Source: Vreelandella profundi (lineage in GTDB: Bacteria; Pseudomonadota; Gammaproteobacteria; Pseudomonadales; Halomonadaceae). From it: 64,000 bases of DNA. Under the pieces are notes generated by a model. That model made no database searches, was not told the DNA's origin, and worked only from the letters and a program-made list of their open reading frames with translations. Positions within the stretch are counted from its first letter, which is position 1, and every line of letters starts with the position of its first letter. Positions 1 through 8,627 of the stretch are shown one piece after another. The stretch lies in contig NZ_CP077941.1 of assembly GCF_019722725.1 (NCBI RefSeq), forward strand, positions 1,674,001 through 1,738,000, given 5' to 3'. Position numbers and translations under genes: made by a program.

Positions 1-390
1 GCGGAGCGCCAACGTCAGGCAGAAGCAGCGGAGGCCGCTATGCAGCGCCAGTTAGCCGGTGAAGCCGAAGCCGCCGCCAATGCACAGCAGGCTGCGCAGG
101 CGGCCAATAGCTTTATCAATATCGTTCGTCGTGCGGTTGAGCAGGCTTGGTTGATTCCGGCCGGTGCAAGTGATTCGATGAGTGCTACGCTACAGGTACG
201 TCTTGGTCCATCGGGTGAACTGTTAGCAACGTCGATTGTGACATCAAGTGGCGATAGTGCTTTTGACAGGTCTGTTATGCAGGCCGTGGAACATGCTGCA
301 CCGTTTGGTGAATTGAGAGATTTACCAGCCGATCAGCAGCGTAATTTACGTCAGTTTAATCTGCGATTTACTCCGGGAGATGTTCGCTGA
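1..390 (+). CDS. tolA: TolA, C-terminal part (start outside window)
   Basis: The reading frame is open from base 1, so only the last 129 codons are present. It begins in an Ala/Glu/Gln-rich stretch typical of the long helical domain II of TolA. It continues into a globular C-terminal domain (from the [13 protein letters not shown] segment to the end) that resembles TolA domain III, the part that contacts TolB and Pal in the periplasm. TolA is the inner-membrane-anchored, energy-transducing member of the Tol-Pal envelope system. Its TGA stop overlaps the tolB ATG by one base, so the two genes are probably translationally coupled. The immediate tolB-pal-cpoB context supports the call strongly. 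Confidence 0.93.
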   Translation, partial: AERQRQAEAAEAAMQRQLAGEAEAAANAQQAAQAANSFINIVRRAVEQAWLIPAGASDSMSATLQVRLGPSGELLATSIVTSSGDSAFDRSVMQAVEHAAPFGELRDLPADQQRNLRQFNLRFTPGDVR

Positions 391-1679
391 TGCAAAGCTT
401 GAACAAAGTGTGGTTATTCTGTGTGCTGCTGTTCGCTAGTAGTATGGCGAGTGCCCAAAACTTAACGATTGAAATCACTCGAGGTAGCGATCAAGCGCTG
501 CCCATTGGCGTGGTGCCGTTCGCAGGTTCAGAGGGGATGCCCGAAGACGTTGCACAGATTGTGCAGGATGACCTGGAGCGTAGTGGCTTGTTTGCACCGC
601 TAGCACGTAGCGCTATGTTTGAGACGCCCAGCCAATCTGATGATGTTCAGTTCGGCACATGGCACTCGCTTGACGTGCGTTACTTGGTCGTCGGTAGGGC
701 ACAACCAACCGACGGTGGCTTTGAGCTTCAGTTTGAGCTCATGGACATTAGCGGCGAGCGTAGAATGATCGGTGAGACCGTTACCGTAAGAGGCAACGAT
801 CTTCGCGGTGCCGCTCACTATATTAGTGATCAAATCTTTGAAGAAATTACCGATATTCGCGGTGCGTTCTCAACCAAAATTGCTTATGTGACTGCCCAGG
901 GTATCGGCGATAACATGCAGTTTGGTTTATACGTTGCCGATGCCGATGGTCGTCGTAGCGAGCAGGTATTGACCTCTGATGAGCCTATTATGTCACCCTC
1001 TTGGTCACCCGATGGCAGTAAGCTTGCCTACGTATCCTTTGAAACAGAACGTCCTGCTATTTATATTCAAGACGTAGCCACCGGTCAGCGCGTTCAGGTC
1101 ACTTCTTTTGACGGTATTAACGGTGCGCCTTCGTGGTCTCCAGATGGGCGTCGTATTGCTATGTCACTGTCTAAAGACGGCCAGCCCGAAATCTATATTA
1201 TGGATGTCGGTAGTCGTTCAGTAGAGCGCATCACCAATAATAATAGTATTGATACTGAGCCAGCTTGGGCGCCAGACGGCCAGAGCCTGCTATTTACCTC
1301 TGATCGTAGCGGTGGTCCGCAGCTTTATCAGTATTCGATGGGCGGTGGTGAGGCTAAACGCCTGACATTTACCGGCAATTACAACGCTCGCGGTCGCTAT
1401 TCTCCTGACGGTGAGCAGGTATTCTTGGTGCATCGCTCTAGTCGCGGGTACCAAGTGGCAAGGCAAGATTTAAGCGGCGATCGCTTAGTCGTATTGAGTG
1501 AATCAACAAGAGATGAATCTCCTAGTGTTGCGCCGAACGGGACCATGGTAATCTTCGCTACCCAAGAGGGTAATAGCGGGGTGCTAAGTGCTGTTTCTGC
1601 CGATGGACGCTCTTCATTTAGACTGCCATCAGCACAAGGTGATGTACGTGATCCAGCTTGGTCACCCTTCTTAAATTGA
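390..1679 (+). CDS. tolB: TolB, periplasmic beta-propeller of Tol-Pal
   Basis: TolB is the periplasmic protein that links TolA to the outer-membrane lipoprotein Pal. The 429-residue product has a Sec signal peptide (cleavage after about residue 22, ASA-QN). An N-terminal alpha/beta domain runs to about residue 160, followed by a C-terminal six-bladed propeller. The blades show as recurring motifs of the SWSPDG type: [39 protein letters not shown] and [13 protein letters not shown]. Its length equals that of the family. The ATG overlaps the tolA stop codon. The position between tolA and pal is the canonical order. Confidence 0.97.
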   Translation: MQSLNKVWLFCVLLFASSMASAQNLTIEITRGSDQALPIGVVPFAGSEGMPEDVAQIVQDDLERSGLFAPLARSAMFETPSQSDDVQFGTWHSLDVRYLVVGRAQPTDGGFELQFELMDISGERRMIGETVTVRGNDLRGAAHYISDQIFEEITDIRGAFSTKIAYVTAQGIGDNMQFGLYVADADGRRSEQVLTSDEPIMSPSWSPDGSKLAYVSFETERPAIYIQDVATGQRVQVTSFDGINGAPSWSPDGRRIAMSLSKDGQPEIYIMDVGSRSVERITNNNSIDTEPAWAPDGQSLLFTSDRSGGPQLYQYSMGGGEAKRLTFTGNYNARGRYSPDGEQVFLVHRSSRGYQVARQDLSGDRLVVLSESTRDESPSVAPNGTMVIFATQEGNSGVLSAVSADGRSSFRLPSAQGDVRDPAWSPFLN

Positions 1680-1739
1680 TCGACTTAATTAACTAACATC
1701 GAAAATCGAAATTTTAGTTTTCAGGCAAGGAGTCTGATT

Positions 1740-2285
1740 ATGCAACTTAAACCGTTGGCTCGCTCATTAGCAGCAGCGCTATCTATCGTGGTAATCGCTG
1801 GCTGTTCCAGCACCGGCGGAACCCAAGATGGTGACTCGTACGGTAGCCAGGATGGCAGCACTACAGGTTCTAACACTTCGGGTACAGGCACGGGCAGCCA
1901 GTACGGCTCATCTACTGGTTCAGGCTCAGGTTCTGGCCAGCAAGCTGATTCGCGTATTCCGGAAGTACGCACCATTTATTTCGATTATGATCGTGACACG
2001 ATCAAGAGCGAATATGAATCTGTAGTGATGGCCCATGCGCGTTACCTACGTGCCAATCCGAATGCCAAAGTGGTTCTCCACGGTCATACGGACGAGCGCG
2101 GTACTCGCGAATACAACATGGCGCTAGGTGAGCGTCGTGCTGGAGCGGTACAGCGTTTCTTGAACATCCAAGGTGTTTCCAATTCGCAAATGAGCGTTGT
2201 TAGCTATGGCGAAGAACGTCCGGCAGTGAGTGGTCAAGGCGACAGCGCCTATTCACAAAACCGTCGTGTTGTATTTAACTACTAA
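1740..2285 (+). CDS. pal: Pal, peptidoglycan-associated lipoprotein
   Basis: Pal is the outer-membrane lipoprotein that anchors the Tol complex to peptidoglycan. The 181-residue precursor has a short signal peptide with a lipobox ending in Cys22 (IAGC). An unusually Gly/Ser/Thr-rich, low-complexity linker covers about residues 23-65, and an OmpA-like domain runs from about 70 to the end. The OmpA domain keeps the peptidoglycan-binding features HGHTDERGT and RRAGAVQRFL. A good ribosome-binding site (AAGGAG) lies about 7 bases before the ATG. The C-terminal codons are partly duplicated just after the stop, and a hairpin terminator follows. Confidence 0.97.
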   Translation: MQLKPLARSLAAALSIVVIAGCSSTGGTQDGDSYGSQDGSTTGSNTSGTGTGSQYGSSTGSGSGSGQQADSRIPEVRTIYFDYDRDTIKSEYESVVMAHARYLRANPNAKVVLHGHTDERGTREYNMALGERRAGAVQRFLNIQGVSNSQMSVVSYGEERPAVSGQGDSAYSQNRRVVFNY

Positions 2286-2297
2286 GTATTTAACTAC
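2271..2297 (+). repeat. 12-bp direct duplication over the pal stop codon
   Basis: GTATTTAACTAC occurs at 2271-2282, encoding the last Pal residues VFNY, and again at 2286-2297 just past the TAA stop, with a 15-base period. It looks like a small tandem duplication; read-through would simply extend Pal by similar residues. Confidence 0.8.
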
Positions 2298-2306
2298 GGT
2301 TGATTT

Positions 2307-2333
2307 CGGCGTGCTTATGGCACGCCGTTTTTC
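2307..2333 (+). terminator. Hairpin with T-run between pal and cpoB
   Basis: Perfect 8-bp stem CGGCGTGC / GCACGCCG with a 5-base loop, followed by TTTTTC. It has the form of an intrinsic terminator but lies only 16 bases before the cpoB start. Some transcripts must pass it, or cpoB must have its own promoter. It probably lowers cpoB expression relative to pal. Confidence 0.75.
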
Positions 2334-2348
2334 ATCGATGGAGTTGTT

Positions 2349-3143
2349 ATGAATCACAGTCTCAAACGTTACTTTGGGAGGCTGTGCGGTGCGGGAGCCT
2401 TAGTGCTCCCGCTGTCCGTATTGCCGTTAATTGCCGTAGCACAACAGCCGCAAGTCCAAGACCTTTCCAGTGCTCCTAGCAATGGCTTTTATCAGCAGGC
2501 GCAGCGTGAAGAATCGTCGGGCGGGAATCTGGTGTTGTTTAATCAGGTACAGGAACATCAGCAGGAAATTCAACAGCTGCGGGGGCAAATAGAAGAACTG
2601 CGCCACCAGCTAGAGCAGCTGCGTCGTCAGTCTCAGCAGCAGTACCTGGACATTGAAGACCGGCTAATGAGCAGTGGCCCTACTCAGATTGAGCAGTCCA
2701 CACCGGCTGTAGAGCCTGAAGCCGCTGAGCAAGTAGTTAATGCGCCTTCTACTCGAAACGTAAGTGAAGATGCACAGGCTGATTACCAAGCAGCCTTTGC
2801 ACACGTTCAAGCACGGCGTTTTTCAGAAGCCATTGCAGCGTTTGAAGCTTTTGTCACCGATCATCCCGATACTAGCTTAACGGCCAACGGCCATTACTGG
2901 TTGGGTGAACTTTACGCCGCAGAAGGCGAGCTAGAGGAGGCCGACCAGTCCTTTAGTCGCGTTATCAATGATTATAGCGGTAGCAGTAAAGTGCCTGATG
3001 CTCTTTATAAGCTGGGTCTGGTCAAGGCGCGTCAAGGCGAAGCAGAAGGCAGTCGAGAGCTGCTTGAGCAAGTGCGCGACGACTATCCGCAAAGCAGCGC
3101 CGCCGGTCTTGCGAACGACTTTTTGCGCCAATCAGCCAGTTAA
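2349..3143 (+). CDS. cpoB: CpoB/YbgF, Tol-Pal-associated TPR protein
   Basis: This periplasmic protein couples Tol function to septal peptidoglycan synthesis in Escherichia coli (family knowledge). The 264-residue product has a signal peptide (cleavage near residue 31, AVA-QQ). A glutamine-rich coiled coil spans about residues 60-105 and corresponds to the trimerising YbgF N-terminal domain. Three TPR-like repeats run from about 140 to 260 (YQAAFAHVQARRF, GHYWLGELYAAEG, ALYKLGLVKARQG). It is the last gene of the tol-pal operon here, downstream of a hairpin that may attenuate it. Confidence 0.94.
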   Translation: MNHSLKRYFGRLCGAGALVLPLSVLPLIAVAQQPQVQDLSSAPSNGFYQQAQREESSGGNLVLFNQVQEHQQEIQQLRGQIEELRHQLEQLRRQSQQQYLDIEDRLMSSGPTQIEQSTPAVEPEAAEQVVNAPSTRNVSEDAQADYQAAFAHVQARRFSEAIAAFEAFVTDHPDTSLTANGHYWLGELYAAEGELEEADQSFSRVINDYSGSSKVPDALYKLGLVKARQGEAEGSRELLEQVRDDYPQSSAAGLANDFLRQSAS

Positions 3144-3167
3144 CAACGTTTGTTTCAAGGAATTAGC

Positions 3168-3929
3168 ATGAGCTGCAAGATCGACTATCAACCAGCGCCC
3201 AGCCTATTGGAAAATCGCATTGTGTTGGTAACCGGTGCAGGCGATGGAATTGGCCGCGCAGCCGCATTGAGCTACGCTCAGCATGGAGCGACGGTTATTT
3301 TGCTAGGGCGCACTATTGCTAAGTTAGAACGCGTTTATGATGAAATTGAAGCGGCAGGCGGGCCTCAGCCAGCGATTTTTCCGCTGAACTTTGAAGGTGC
3401 CACGCTTAAAGATTTTCATGATATGGCTGATACCCTGGATAAAGAATTTGGCCGTTTGGATGGCCTATTGCACAACGCCGGGCTGTTAGGCCGTATTACA
3501 CCGTTTGATCAGTACGACCCGGAGCTGTGGCAGCAAGTGATGCAGGTCAATATCAATGGCCCTATCTGGATGACCCAGGCGCTGCTACCGCTATTGCAAG
3601 AGTCTGACGATGCCTCGATAATTTTTACCTCTTCCAGTGTTGGTCGTAAAGGCCGTGCCTATTGGGGCGCTTATTCGGTCTCAAAATTTGCCACTGAAGG
3701 GTTTGTCGATGTACTGGCCGATGAATTGGAGAGCCAGCCCAATATCCGCATTAATTCGCTTAATCCAGGCGCTACGCGTACTCAAATGCGCCGCTCTGCT
3801 TTTCCTGGAGAAGACCCCGCGGCGCTGCGTTCACCTGAAGCGATTATGCCTACCTATTTATGGCTAATGGGGCCTGACAGTGCTGGCATTAGCGGCCAGA
3901 AGCTAGACGCCCAGCCGCCGCGCATATAA
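3168..3929 (+). CDS. yciK: YciK family short-chain dehydrogenase
   Basis: A 253-residue NAD(P)-dependent SDR oxidoreductase, probably cytoplasmic; the physiological substrate of YciK is not established. It has the cofactor motif TGAGDGIG near residue 24, the LHNAG motif and the catalytic YSVSK motif with an upstream serine cluster. An upstream TTG (3150) is in frame, but the ATG at 3168 is preferred because AAGGAAT lies at normal distance before it. It converges on the mupP-ubiG pair. In Pseudomonas these three genes are neighbours, which supports the family call. Confidence 0.88.
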   Translation: MSCKIDYQPAPSLLENRIVLVTGAGDGIGRAAALSYAQHGATVILLGRTIAKLERVYDEIEAAGGPQPAIFPLNFEGATLKDFHDMADTLDKEFGRLDGLLHNAGLLGRITPFDQYDPELWQQVMQVNINGPIWMTQALLPLLQESDDASIIFTSSSVGRKGRAYWGAYSVSKFATEGFVDVLADELESQPNIRINSLNPGATRTQMRRSAFPGEDPAALRSPEAIMPTYLWLMGPDSAGISGQKLDAQPPRI

Positions 3930-3954
3930 CCAGTGTCTCGATGCCTGACGGCGC

Positions 3955-4623
3955 TTAGCGTTTAAACTCGTTCAGGGCATCGACAAGCGCCTCGCACTCT
4001 TCGAACCAGATGTCGGCAGGCCAATCACGATAGTTGTCCTCTTTGCTGATATAACCGTAGCCCACCGCTATCGCCGTCATTCCCGCTGCGACGGCGGCCT
4101 CTATATCGCGAACATGATCGCCAACATACCAGCACTGTTCCGGCTTAACCTTCAAGCGCTTGGCAGCTTCCCATAGCGGTTCAGGCGCCGGCTTTTTGAC
4201 GCTCAAATCGTCGGCGCATAGCAATGCCCCTGGCTGTAAATTCAGCGTTTCAAGCAGTGGCAGGGTGTATCGACGCGGTTTGTTGGTCACAATTCCCCAT
4301 GGTTGCCCATTGCGATGCCACTCATTCAGCCATACATCTAAAGGTGAGAAAACGCGACTGTGAACCGCAACGGCCTGTTCGTAGGCATCAAGCAAAAACT
4401 CTCTCGCCTGGATGTGTTCTGACGAATTGATGTCAAGACCAAGCGCCAGTGTCACCAGCGCATTACCGCCGTTAGATACTTCTCTGCGTATCTCCTCAAA
4501 CGGCAGAGGCGCTAAGCCGTGATGGCTGCGCAGCACATTGGTGGCGTTCGCTAAATCCGGCGCGGTATCGACGAGGGTGCCGTCTAAGTCAAACAGAATC
4601 GCTTGCGGTGCTTGCTTAGACAT
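3955..4623 (-). CDS. mupP: HAD phosphatase, probable MupP
   Basis: A 222-residue haloacid-dehalogenase-superfamily phosphatase. Motif I is DLDGT (near residue 12), motif II includes VTNKP, motif III has KKPAPEP, and motif IV is YVGDHVRDIEAA. The family is often annotated as phosphoglycolate phosphatase (gph). However, the adjacency to ubiG and yciK and segments such as AVHSRVF and YGYISKEDN resemble Pseudomonas MupP. MupP dephosphorylates N-acetylmuramic acid 6-phosphate in the peptidoglycan-recycling route that leads back to UDP-MurNAc. Its start codon directly follows the ubiG stop, so the two are co-transcribed. Confidence is high for the HAD family and moderate for MupP over Gph. Confidence 0.75.
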   Translation of the reverse strand: MSKQAPQAILFDLDGTLVDTAPDLANATNVLRSHHGLAPLPFEEIRREVSNGGNALVTLALGLDINSSEHIQAREFLLDAYEQAVAVHSRVFSPLDVWLNEWHRNGQPWGIVTNKPRRYTLPLLETLNLQPGALLCADDLSVKKPAPEPLWEAAKRLKVKPEQCWYVGDHVRDIEAAVAAGMTAIAVGYGYISKEDNYRDWPADIWFEECEALVDALNEFKR

Positions 4624-5367
4624 TTAGCTGCTCACCTTACGGCAATACATCATGTAGTTGACCGAGACATCGTGGCTAGCCAGGCGGTAGCGGCGTGTTA
4701 AGGGATTATACGTCAGTCCTGTCTGTTCACGCACTTCTAAGCCACTGTGGCGCGACCAGGCGGCCATTTCTGACGGGCGAATAAATTTTGCATAGCTATG
4801 GGTGCCGCGGGGTAGCAGTTTGAGCACATATTCCGCACCTAAAATAGCAAACGCGTAGGATTTGGCGGTTCGATTGAGCGTTGAGAAAAACACATAGCCG
4901 CCGGGCCTCACAAGAGCGCTACAGGCTCTGATCACCGATGCGGGGTCGGGCACGTGCTCAAGCATTTCCATGCAGGTCACGGCATCATAAAAACCCGGCT
5001 GCTGGGCCGCCATGGCTTCTACGCTGATATGCTGATAATCGACCTCAACGCCACGTTCTTGCGCATGCAGGCGGGCGACCGCTAGGGGAGCTTCACCCAG
5101 GTCAATGCCCGTCACCTTAGCCCCGCGATGGGCCATGGATTCGCTCAAGATACCGCCGCCGCAGCCTACATCAAGAACCTTTTTACCAGCTAGGCCGGCG
5201 CGGGCGTCGATAAAATCCAAGCGCAGCGGGTTTATCTCGTGCAGTGGCTTGAATTCGCCCTGCTTGTCCCACCAGCGGCTCGCAAGCGCTTCAAATTTGG
5301 CGACTTCCGCTGCATCGACGTTGCCTTGATAGTGATCAGCAGTGCTATCCTGTGGTGTCGCTTGCAT
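4624..5367 (-). CDS. ubiG: UbiG, ubiquinone O-methyltransferase
   Basis: UbiG carries out both O-methylation steps of ubiquinone biosynthesis with S-adenosylmethionine. The 247-residue product has the class I methyltransferase motif [14 protein letters not shown] (about residue 65). It also shows the family hallmarks [10 protein letters not shown] near the N-terminus, [11 protein letters not shown], and the C-terminal VNYMMYCRK. It is the promoter-proximal gene of a two-gene minus-strand operon with mupP and is divergent from galU across 150 bases. Confidence 0.96.
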   Translation of the reverse strand: MQATPQDSTADHYQGNVDAAEVAKFEALASRWWDKQGEFKPLHEINPLRLDFIDARAGLAGKKVLDVGCGGGILSESMAHRGAKVTGIDLGEAPLAVARLHAQERGVEVDYQHISVEAMAAQQPGFYDAVTCMEMLEHVPDPASVIRACSALVRPGGYVFFSTLNRTAKSYAFAILGAEYVLKLLPRGTHSYAKFIRPSEMAAWSRHSGLEVREQTGLTYNPLTRRYRLASHDVSVNYMMYCRKVSS

Positions 5368-5517
5368 AGTGTGACTCCCGTTGTGATTGCGCGGCGGGTG
5401 AAATAATTACACGTTGCCCAATCGTTATCGTCTAATGCGAGGTGGCATCCACCCGCGCCTTCAGTATTATGGACATTCTAAACACTCCTGTGTCGGAACG
5501 CATGAAAAGGACTCTTT

Positions 5518-6408
5518 ATGATTCGTAAGGCCGTACTCCCCGTGGCTGGATTTGGGACTCGCTGTTTGCCCGCATCGAAGGCAATTCCCAAAGAGATGAT
5601 TACAATTGTTGATAGGCCGGTCATTCAGTACGTGGTGGAAGAGGCTATTGCCGCCGGCATTCGCGAGATTGTATTAGTGACGAGCAGTAGTAAGAGTGCT
5701 ATCGAAAATCACTTTGATACCCATGCAGAACTTGAGACAAGTCTAGAAGCGAAAGGCAAGCACGAGCTGCTAGCTATGCTGCGTAACTTGGTGCCTGATG
5801 GTGTCAGCATCATCAGCATTCGCCAGGGTCAGCCGCTAGGATTAGGTCACGCGGTCCTGTGCGCGCGCCCCATTATCGGCGATGACGAGCCTTTTGCGGT
5901 GCTGTTGCCCGATGTTTTGGTAGACAACAGTGCCAACCAATCGACAGACTTAGCCGGTATGTTAGCCGCTTTTGATCAACATCAAACTGCGCAGCTGATG
6001 GTGGAGGAGGTTGCTTGGGAGCACGTTGAAAAATATGGCATCGTAGCGCCAGCGGGAGCGGTTCCTGCCGCTAACGAGTCGGCTGACCTTATCGGTATGG
6101 TTGAAAAACCTAAGCGTGATGCCGCGCCCTCTAACTTAGCGGTGATTGGCCGCTATGCATTGCCCGGTCATATTTTCTCTATTTTAGAAGCCACTAAACC
6201 CGGCGCAGGCGGTGAAATACAGCTGACCGATGCGCTAGAAGTTCTGCGCGAACAGTCGGGTGTGCAGGCGTATCGTATGCAGGGTACTACCTATGACTGT
6301 GGTCATCCGCTGGGTTACCTTGAAGCTACGCTGGCCTATGCAAGGCGCCATCCTGAGCTTGGAAAAGCCTTTCAAACGCTGCTTTCGCGTTATCACCAAG
6401 GAGAGTAA
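5518..6408 (+). CDS. galU: GalU, UTP-glucose-1-phosphate uridylyltransferase
   Basis: This enzyme makes UDP-glucose from UTP and glucose 1-phosphate, feeding surface polysaccharides. The 296-residue protein has the nucleotidyltransferase signature AGFGTRCLPASKAIPKEM at residues 9-26. It also has LGLGHAV and LLPDVLVD, and MVEKP for the sugar-phosphate site. The length matches the family. AAGGA lies before the ATG. It is followed 3 bases later by the ugd-like gene, and a galU-ugd pair is common in Pseudomonas relatives. Confidence 0.97.
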   Translation: MIRKAVLPVAGFGTRCLPASKAIPKEMITIVDRPVIQYVVEEAIAAGIREIVLVTSSSKSAIENHFDTHAELETSLEAKGKHELLAMLRNLVPDGVSIISIRQGQPLGLGHAVLCARPIIGDDEPFAVLLPDVLVDNSANQSTDLAGMLAAFDQHQTAQLMVEEVAWEHVEKYGIVAPAGAVPAANESADLIGMVEKPKRDAAPSNLAVIGRYALPGHIFSILEATKPGAGGEIQLTDALEVLREQSGVQAYRMQGTTYDCGHPLGYLEATLAYARRHPELGKAFQTLLSRYHQGE

Positions 6409-6411
6409 TGC

Positions 6412-7704
6412 ATGCGGGTGCTACTTTATGGAAGCGAATTAAGTGCCGCGACTGCCGCTGCCGCGTTAGCGTGGGTAGGCCATCAAGTGCAGTGGTTGCC
6501 GCACGCGGACGCGCCCTGGTCCGCTCTTTCGCAGGTCGACTGGCTACGCAGTGAACCTCAACTGAGAGCGCACCTTGATCAGGGCTTGGCAGAGGGCACG
6601 CTGCAAGTTATTGAGCAGCTTTCAGACGCCGCCATCCCTGACGTTATTTGGCTAGCGTTATCACCTGCGCAGCGCGATGCCGCAAGCGCTCTGCTTGAAG
6701 ATCCGCTGCTCGCCGATCAGCACGGCATAGTATTGGTTAATAATTCGACCTTTCCCGTAGGGGAAACCGAGCGCCTGCATACGCTGATGGGCGCTCAGCA
6801 CACCAGCGTAGCGCTTCCTGACACCTTGGAAGAAGGCCGGGCGTGGGATTCATTTACCCGCCCGACGAGGTGGCTGCTGGGTTGTGATGATGCCACCGGT
6901 GAGCAGGTGGCAAGAGAGCTTTTACGCGCGTTTAATCGACGCAGCGAAGTATTTCAGTGCATGCCGCGTCGTGCCGCCGAATTAACGAAGCTGGCCATTA
7001 ATGGCATGTTGGCGACGCGCATCAGTTACATGAATGAAATAGCCGGTTTGGCGGATACGCTAGGCGTTGATGTTGAACATGTGCGCCAAGGGATGGGCGC
7101 TGATACCCGCATCGGCTTTGAATATCTGTATCCAGGCTGTGGTTTCGGCGGGCCTAGTTTCTCGCGTGACTTGATGCGCTTAGCCGATGTTCAGCTGCAG
7201 AGCGGCCGCTACTCAGCCCTGCTTGAGCAGGTAATGGACATCAATGAGCAGAAAAAAGAGACGCTGTTTCGTAAGCTATGGTCGCACTTTGGTGGCGAGC
7301 TTGCGGGTAAAACAGTGGCGATTTGGGGCGCTGCCTTTAAGCCTGGCACCGCACGTATCGACCATGCCCCGGTGCTGACGCTGCTTGAAGCATTATGGGC
7401 CCAGGGCGTGACGGTTCAACTGCACGATCCAGCCGCCGTGCCAGCGCTTCGCGCCGCTGTAGGTGAGCGCGATGATCTGCGTACCTTTACCCATGACCCC
7501 TATCAGGCGTGTGAAGGGGCCGACGTGTTGATGCTAGTCACAGAATGGAAAACGTATTGGAATCCTGACTGGCATCGGCTAGCGTCGTTATTAGACGCTA
7601 AGCTAGTACTAGACGGGCGTAATATTTATGATCCTGAGTTCGTTGCCAGCTGTGGAATAATGTACCGGGGAATAGGCCGCCGTGCCGACCCGAAGACTCT
7701 TTGA
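6412..7704 (+). CDS. UDP-glucose 6-dehydrogenase homologue lacking the catalytic Cys
   Basis: A 430-residue member of the UDP-glucose/GDP-mannose dehydrogenase family, recognised by position after galU and by several motifs: NNSTFPVGE, ELTKLAINGMLATRISYMNEIA and LVLDGRNI. Two key sites are altered. The active-site motif normally read as GGSCFPKD is GGPSFSRD at residues 246-253, so the nucleophilic Cys is Ser249. The N-terminal GxGxxG nucleotide-binding loop is replaced by YGSELSAATAA. Lysine, asparagine and aspartate equivalents of the active site remain. The frame is intact and codon use looks normal, so it is a maintained gene. It may be a slow dehydrogenase, a pseudoenzyme or an enzyme with changed chemistry. 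Confidence 0.85.
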   Translation: MRVLLYGSELSAATAAAALAWVGHQVQWLPHADAPWSALSQVDWLRSEPQLRAHLDQGLAEGTLQVIEQLSDAAIPDVIWLALSPAQRDAASALLEDPLLADQHGIVLVNNSTFPVGETERLHTLMGAQHTSVALPDTLEEGRAWDSFTRPTRWLLGCDDATGEQVARELLRAFNRRSEVFQCMPRRAAELTKLAINGMLATRISYMNEIAGLADTLGVDVEHVRQGMGADTRIGFEYLYPGCGFGGPSFSRDLMRLADVQLQSGRYSALLEQVMDINEQKKETLFRKLWSHFGGELAGKTVAIWGAAFKPGTARIDHAPVLTLLEALWAQGVTVQLHDPAAVPALRAAVGERDDLRTFTHDPYQACEGADVLMLVTEWKTYWNPDWHRLASLLDAKLVLDGRNIYDPEFVASCGIMYRGIGRRADPKTL

Positions 7705-7713
7705 GGAAATGTC

Positions 7714-8535
7714 ATGCCAGACGCTAGCGCCTCCTCTCGTATTGTACCCGATGTGGATCAAACCTTGACGACGCAACCTATACGCCATCGAAAAGGGCCG
7801 GCGCTCTGGCCGCTGTGGCTATTCATATTTTTAATCATGGGACTCTTGATCGCAGCAGCGGCTGGACTTTGGTATGAACGTGAACGGTTGTTAGATGAAG
7901 TGCGCGTGGTCAGCGGAGAATTATCTAATGTACATGCCCGGCTTGATTCAGGCGATGGCGACGTGCAAGACACGATAACCTTTGTCCAAGCGCAGATGTC
8001 GACGCTGTTCCAGGAGCAAGAGCAGCTATCTGTTTCGCTTATTAATACTCGCGAAGAGCTGTACGGTCTGCTCACGACTGATGACGATAGAGCGTCAAGT
8101 GATTCGATTAATTCTCTCGCGCAGCAGATAAAGCAGTTTCAAGAGCAGGCGGCGCTTCGCGATAGCCAGCTGATGGCGATTCGTGAATCGCTTAATACAC
8201 TAGAGCAGACGGGCATATCGGGCCGACAGAATTTAGTTGAAGAAGTTGCCCATTTAGAGCAGATCACCGGCCAGCGGCTCGAAGAGCTGGATAGCCAGAT
8301 CAATAGCGCCAGTCGTTCATGGGAAGGGCAGTTGGCAACGCAAAAAGATGAGTTTGCTGCGCGATTTGATTCCTTTGAAGCAACGCTTGTCGATAGTGAA
8401 GACCCGGTTGACCAAGAAGCCTTGCAGGCATTAGAACAGCAGTGGAGCCAGCGCTTAAGCACACTTGAAAGCGATCTTCGCCAAGTGCGTCAGGCGCAGC
8501 TAGCCTTCAGTGCTCAGTTAGAAATGTTGCGTTAA
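7714..8535 (+). CDS. Membrane-anchored coiled-coil protein, function unknown
   Basis: A 273-residue protein with no recognised family. A short hydrophilic N-terminus (about 28 residues, ending in RHRKG) precedes one transmembrane helix at about residues 30-52. A long Glu/Gln-rich, probably periplasmic, coiled coil runs from about 54 to the end. The basic residues before the helix favour a cytoplasmic N-terminus. It starts 9 bases after the ugd-like gene, so it is probably co-transcribed with galU and the ugd-like gene. The layout is reminiscent of HemX-like or septal coiled-coil proteins, but no signature supports a named function. Confidence 0.8.
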   Translation: MPDASASSRIVPDVDQTLTTQPIRHRKGPALWPLWLFIFLIMGLLIAAAAGLWYERERLLDEVRVVSGELSNVHARLDSGDGDVQDTITFVQAQMSTLFQEQEQLSVSLINTREELYGLLTTDDDRASSDSINSLAQQIKQFQEQAALRDSQLMAIRESLNTLEQTGISGRQNLVEEVAHLEQITGQRLEELDSQINSASRSWEGQLATQKDEFAARFDSFEATLVDSEDPVDQEALQALEQQWSQRLSTLESDLRQVRQAQLAFSAQLEMLR

Positions 8536-8627
8536 CGATAGTGTGATCTAACGTCGGCACCTGTGATTTGCTAATGCATTAAGTGGGTAGAACGATGAAG
8601 CCGCTGATATAGGTTAGGAAAAAATGT

